From contig CAVCWT010000048.1 of the NCBI GenBank assembly GCA_963605745.1, positions 1-15,737 on the forward strand: DNA of 15,737 bases, in the 5' to 3' direction. Origin of the DNA: CAG-791 sp963605745. Its GTDB lineage: Bacteria > Bacillota > Clostridia > Lachnospirales > Lachnospiraceae. Below, piece by piece: positions 15,588 through 15,737 of the stretch. A model generated the notes under the pieces. The model did not search any database. It was not told the origin of the DNA and was given only the letters and a program-made list of their open reading frames with translations. How positions within the stretch are numbered: the stretch's first letter is position 1; every line of letters starts with the position of its first letter. A program made the translations under genes and the position numbers.

Positions 15588-15689
15588 TCAATTCCCTTCT
15601 TCAAAAGCTTTTTGTACGATTTCAAAAGTGAGTCCGACCGTAAACGGTCTGCTCTCTCTTAAAATCATACTGTGCTGAACAATCTCTCC

Positions 15690-15737
15690 GAAAATCATTC
15701 TGCGTTATCTGGCCAGTTATTTTGCAAACGCTGTACT
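15690..15737 (-). repeat. 48-bp interspersed palindromic repeat, copy 2 (reaches the window edge)
   Basis: It is the reverse complement of the copy at 10942-10989 with a single mismatch, and it probably continues past the window. Next to it, towards holA, are TACTGTGCTGAAC (15668-15680), which also occurs at 12590-12602 beside the tandem array, and a small hairpin GACCG-TAAA-CGGTC (15636-15649). The whole 15636-15737 stretch, upstream of holA, appears to be made of repeat-family pieces. Confidence 0.8.

Noticed and set aside
10942..15737. A composite transposon bounded by the inverted 48-bp repeats
   Set aside because: There is no transposase or integrase between them, the genes inside are housekeeping genes, and similar repeat pieces occur elsewhere in the window.

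Overview
The window looks like a stretch of a Clostridia-type Firmicutes chromosome, possibly Lachnospiraceae-like. The reasons are strong AGGAGG-type ribosome binding sites, factor-independent terminators, the hisS-aspS neighbourhood, a holA gene followed by a DUF1653-domain gene, and a NHLM-type peptide export cassette in its Gram-positive form. Family assignments rest on motifs read by eye; no database search was possible, and I cannot name a genus.

Layout. Positions 1-1790 are visibly AT-rich and unlike the rest. They hold a minus-strand terminator, a probable decayed 3' end of a minus-strand gene, two plus-strand genes of unknown function (a membrane protein and a 140-residue soluble protein), a short sequence resembling the 3' end of a tRNA, and a strong plus-strand terminator. 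From 1900 to the end everything is on the minus strand. In transcription order (right to left) the genes are holA, a DUF1653-domain protein with 14-residue repeats, a family 2 glycosyltransferase, glyA, hisS, aspS, and then a three-gene export cassette: a short HlyD-like adaptor, a C39-peptidase ABC exporter and a second ABC exporter without a peptidase. The cassette ends at a 13-bp-stem terminator (1901-1939).

How the parts work together. hisS, aspS, glyA and holA are housekeeping genes (tRNA charging, one-carbon metabolism, replication clamp loading). The three export genes form a compact unit (9-nt gap, then a 3-nt overlap) expected to trim a leader peptide and export a peptide across the membrane. 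No precursor peptide or peptide-modifying enzyme is visible in the window, so its cargo must lie elsewhere or have been lost.

The most unusual non-coding content is a set of palindromic repeats in the gaps. A 136-bp unit sits in about 2.4 identical tandem copies between the glycosyltransferase and glyA, each full unit carrying three nested hairpins. A 48-bp element occurs in opposite orientations at 10942-10989 and 15690-15737 with one mismatch. A related, more diverged copy is at 1796-1857. They share a CTGGCCAG core, AGTACAGC-type ends and a 13-bp block, and look like one modular family of interspersed repeats.
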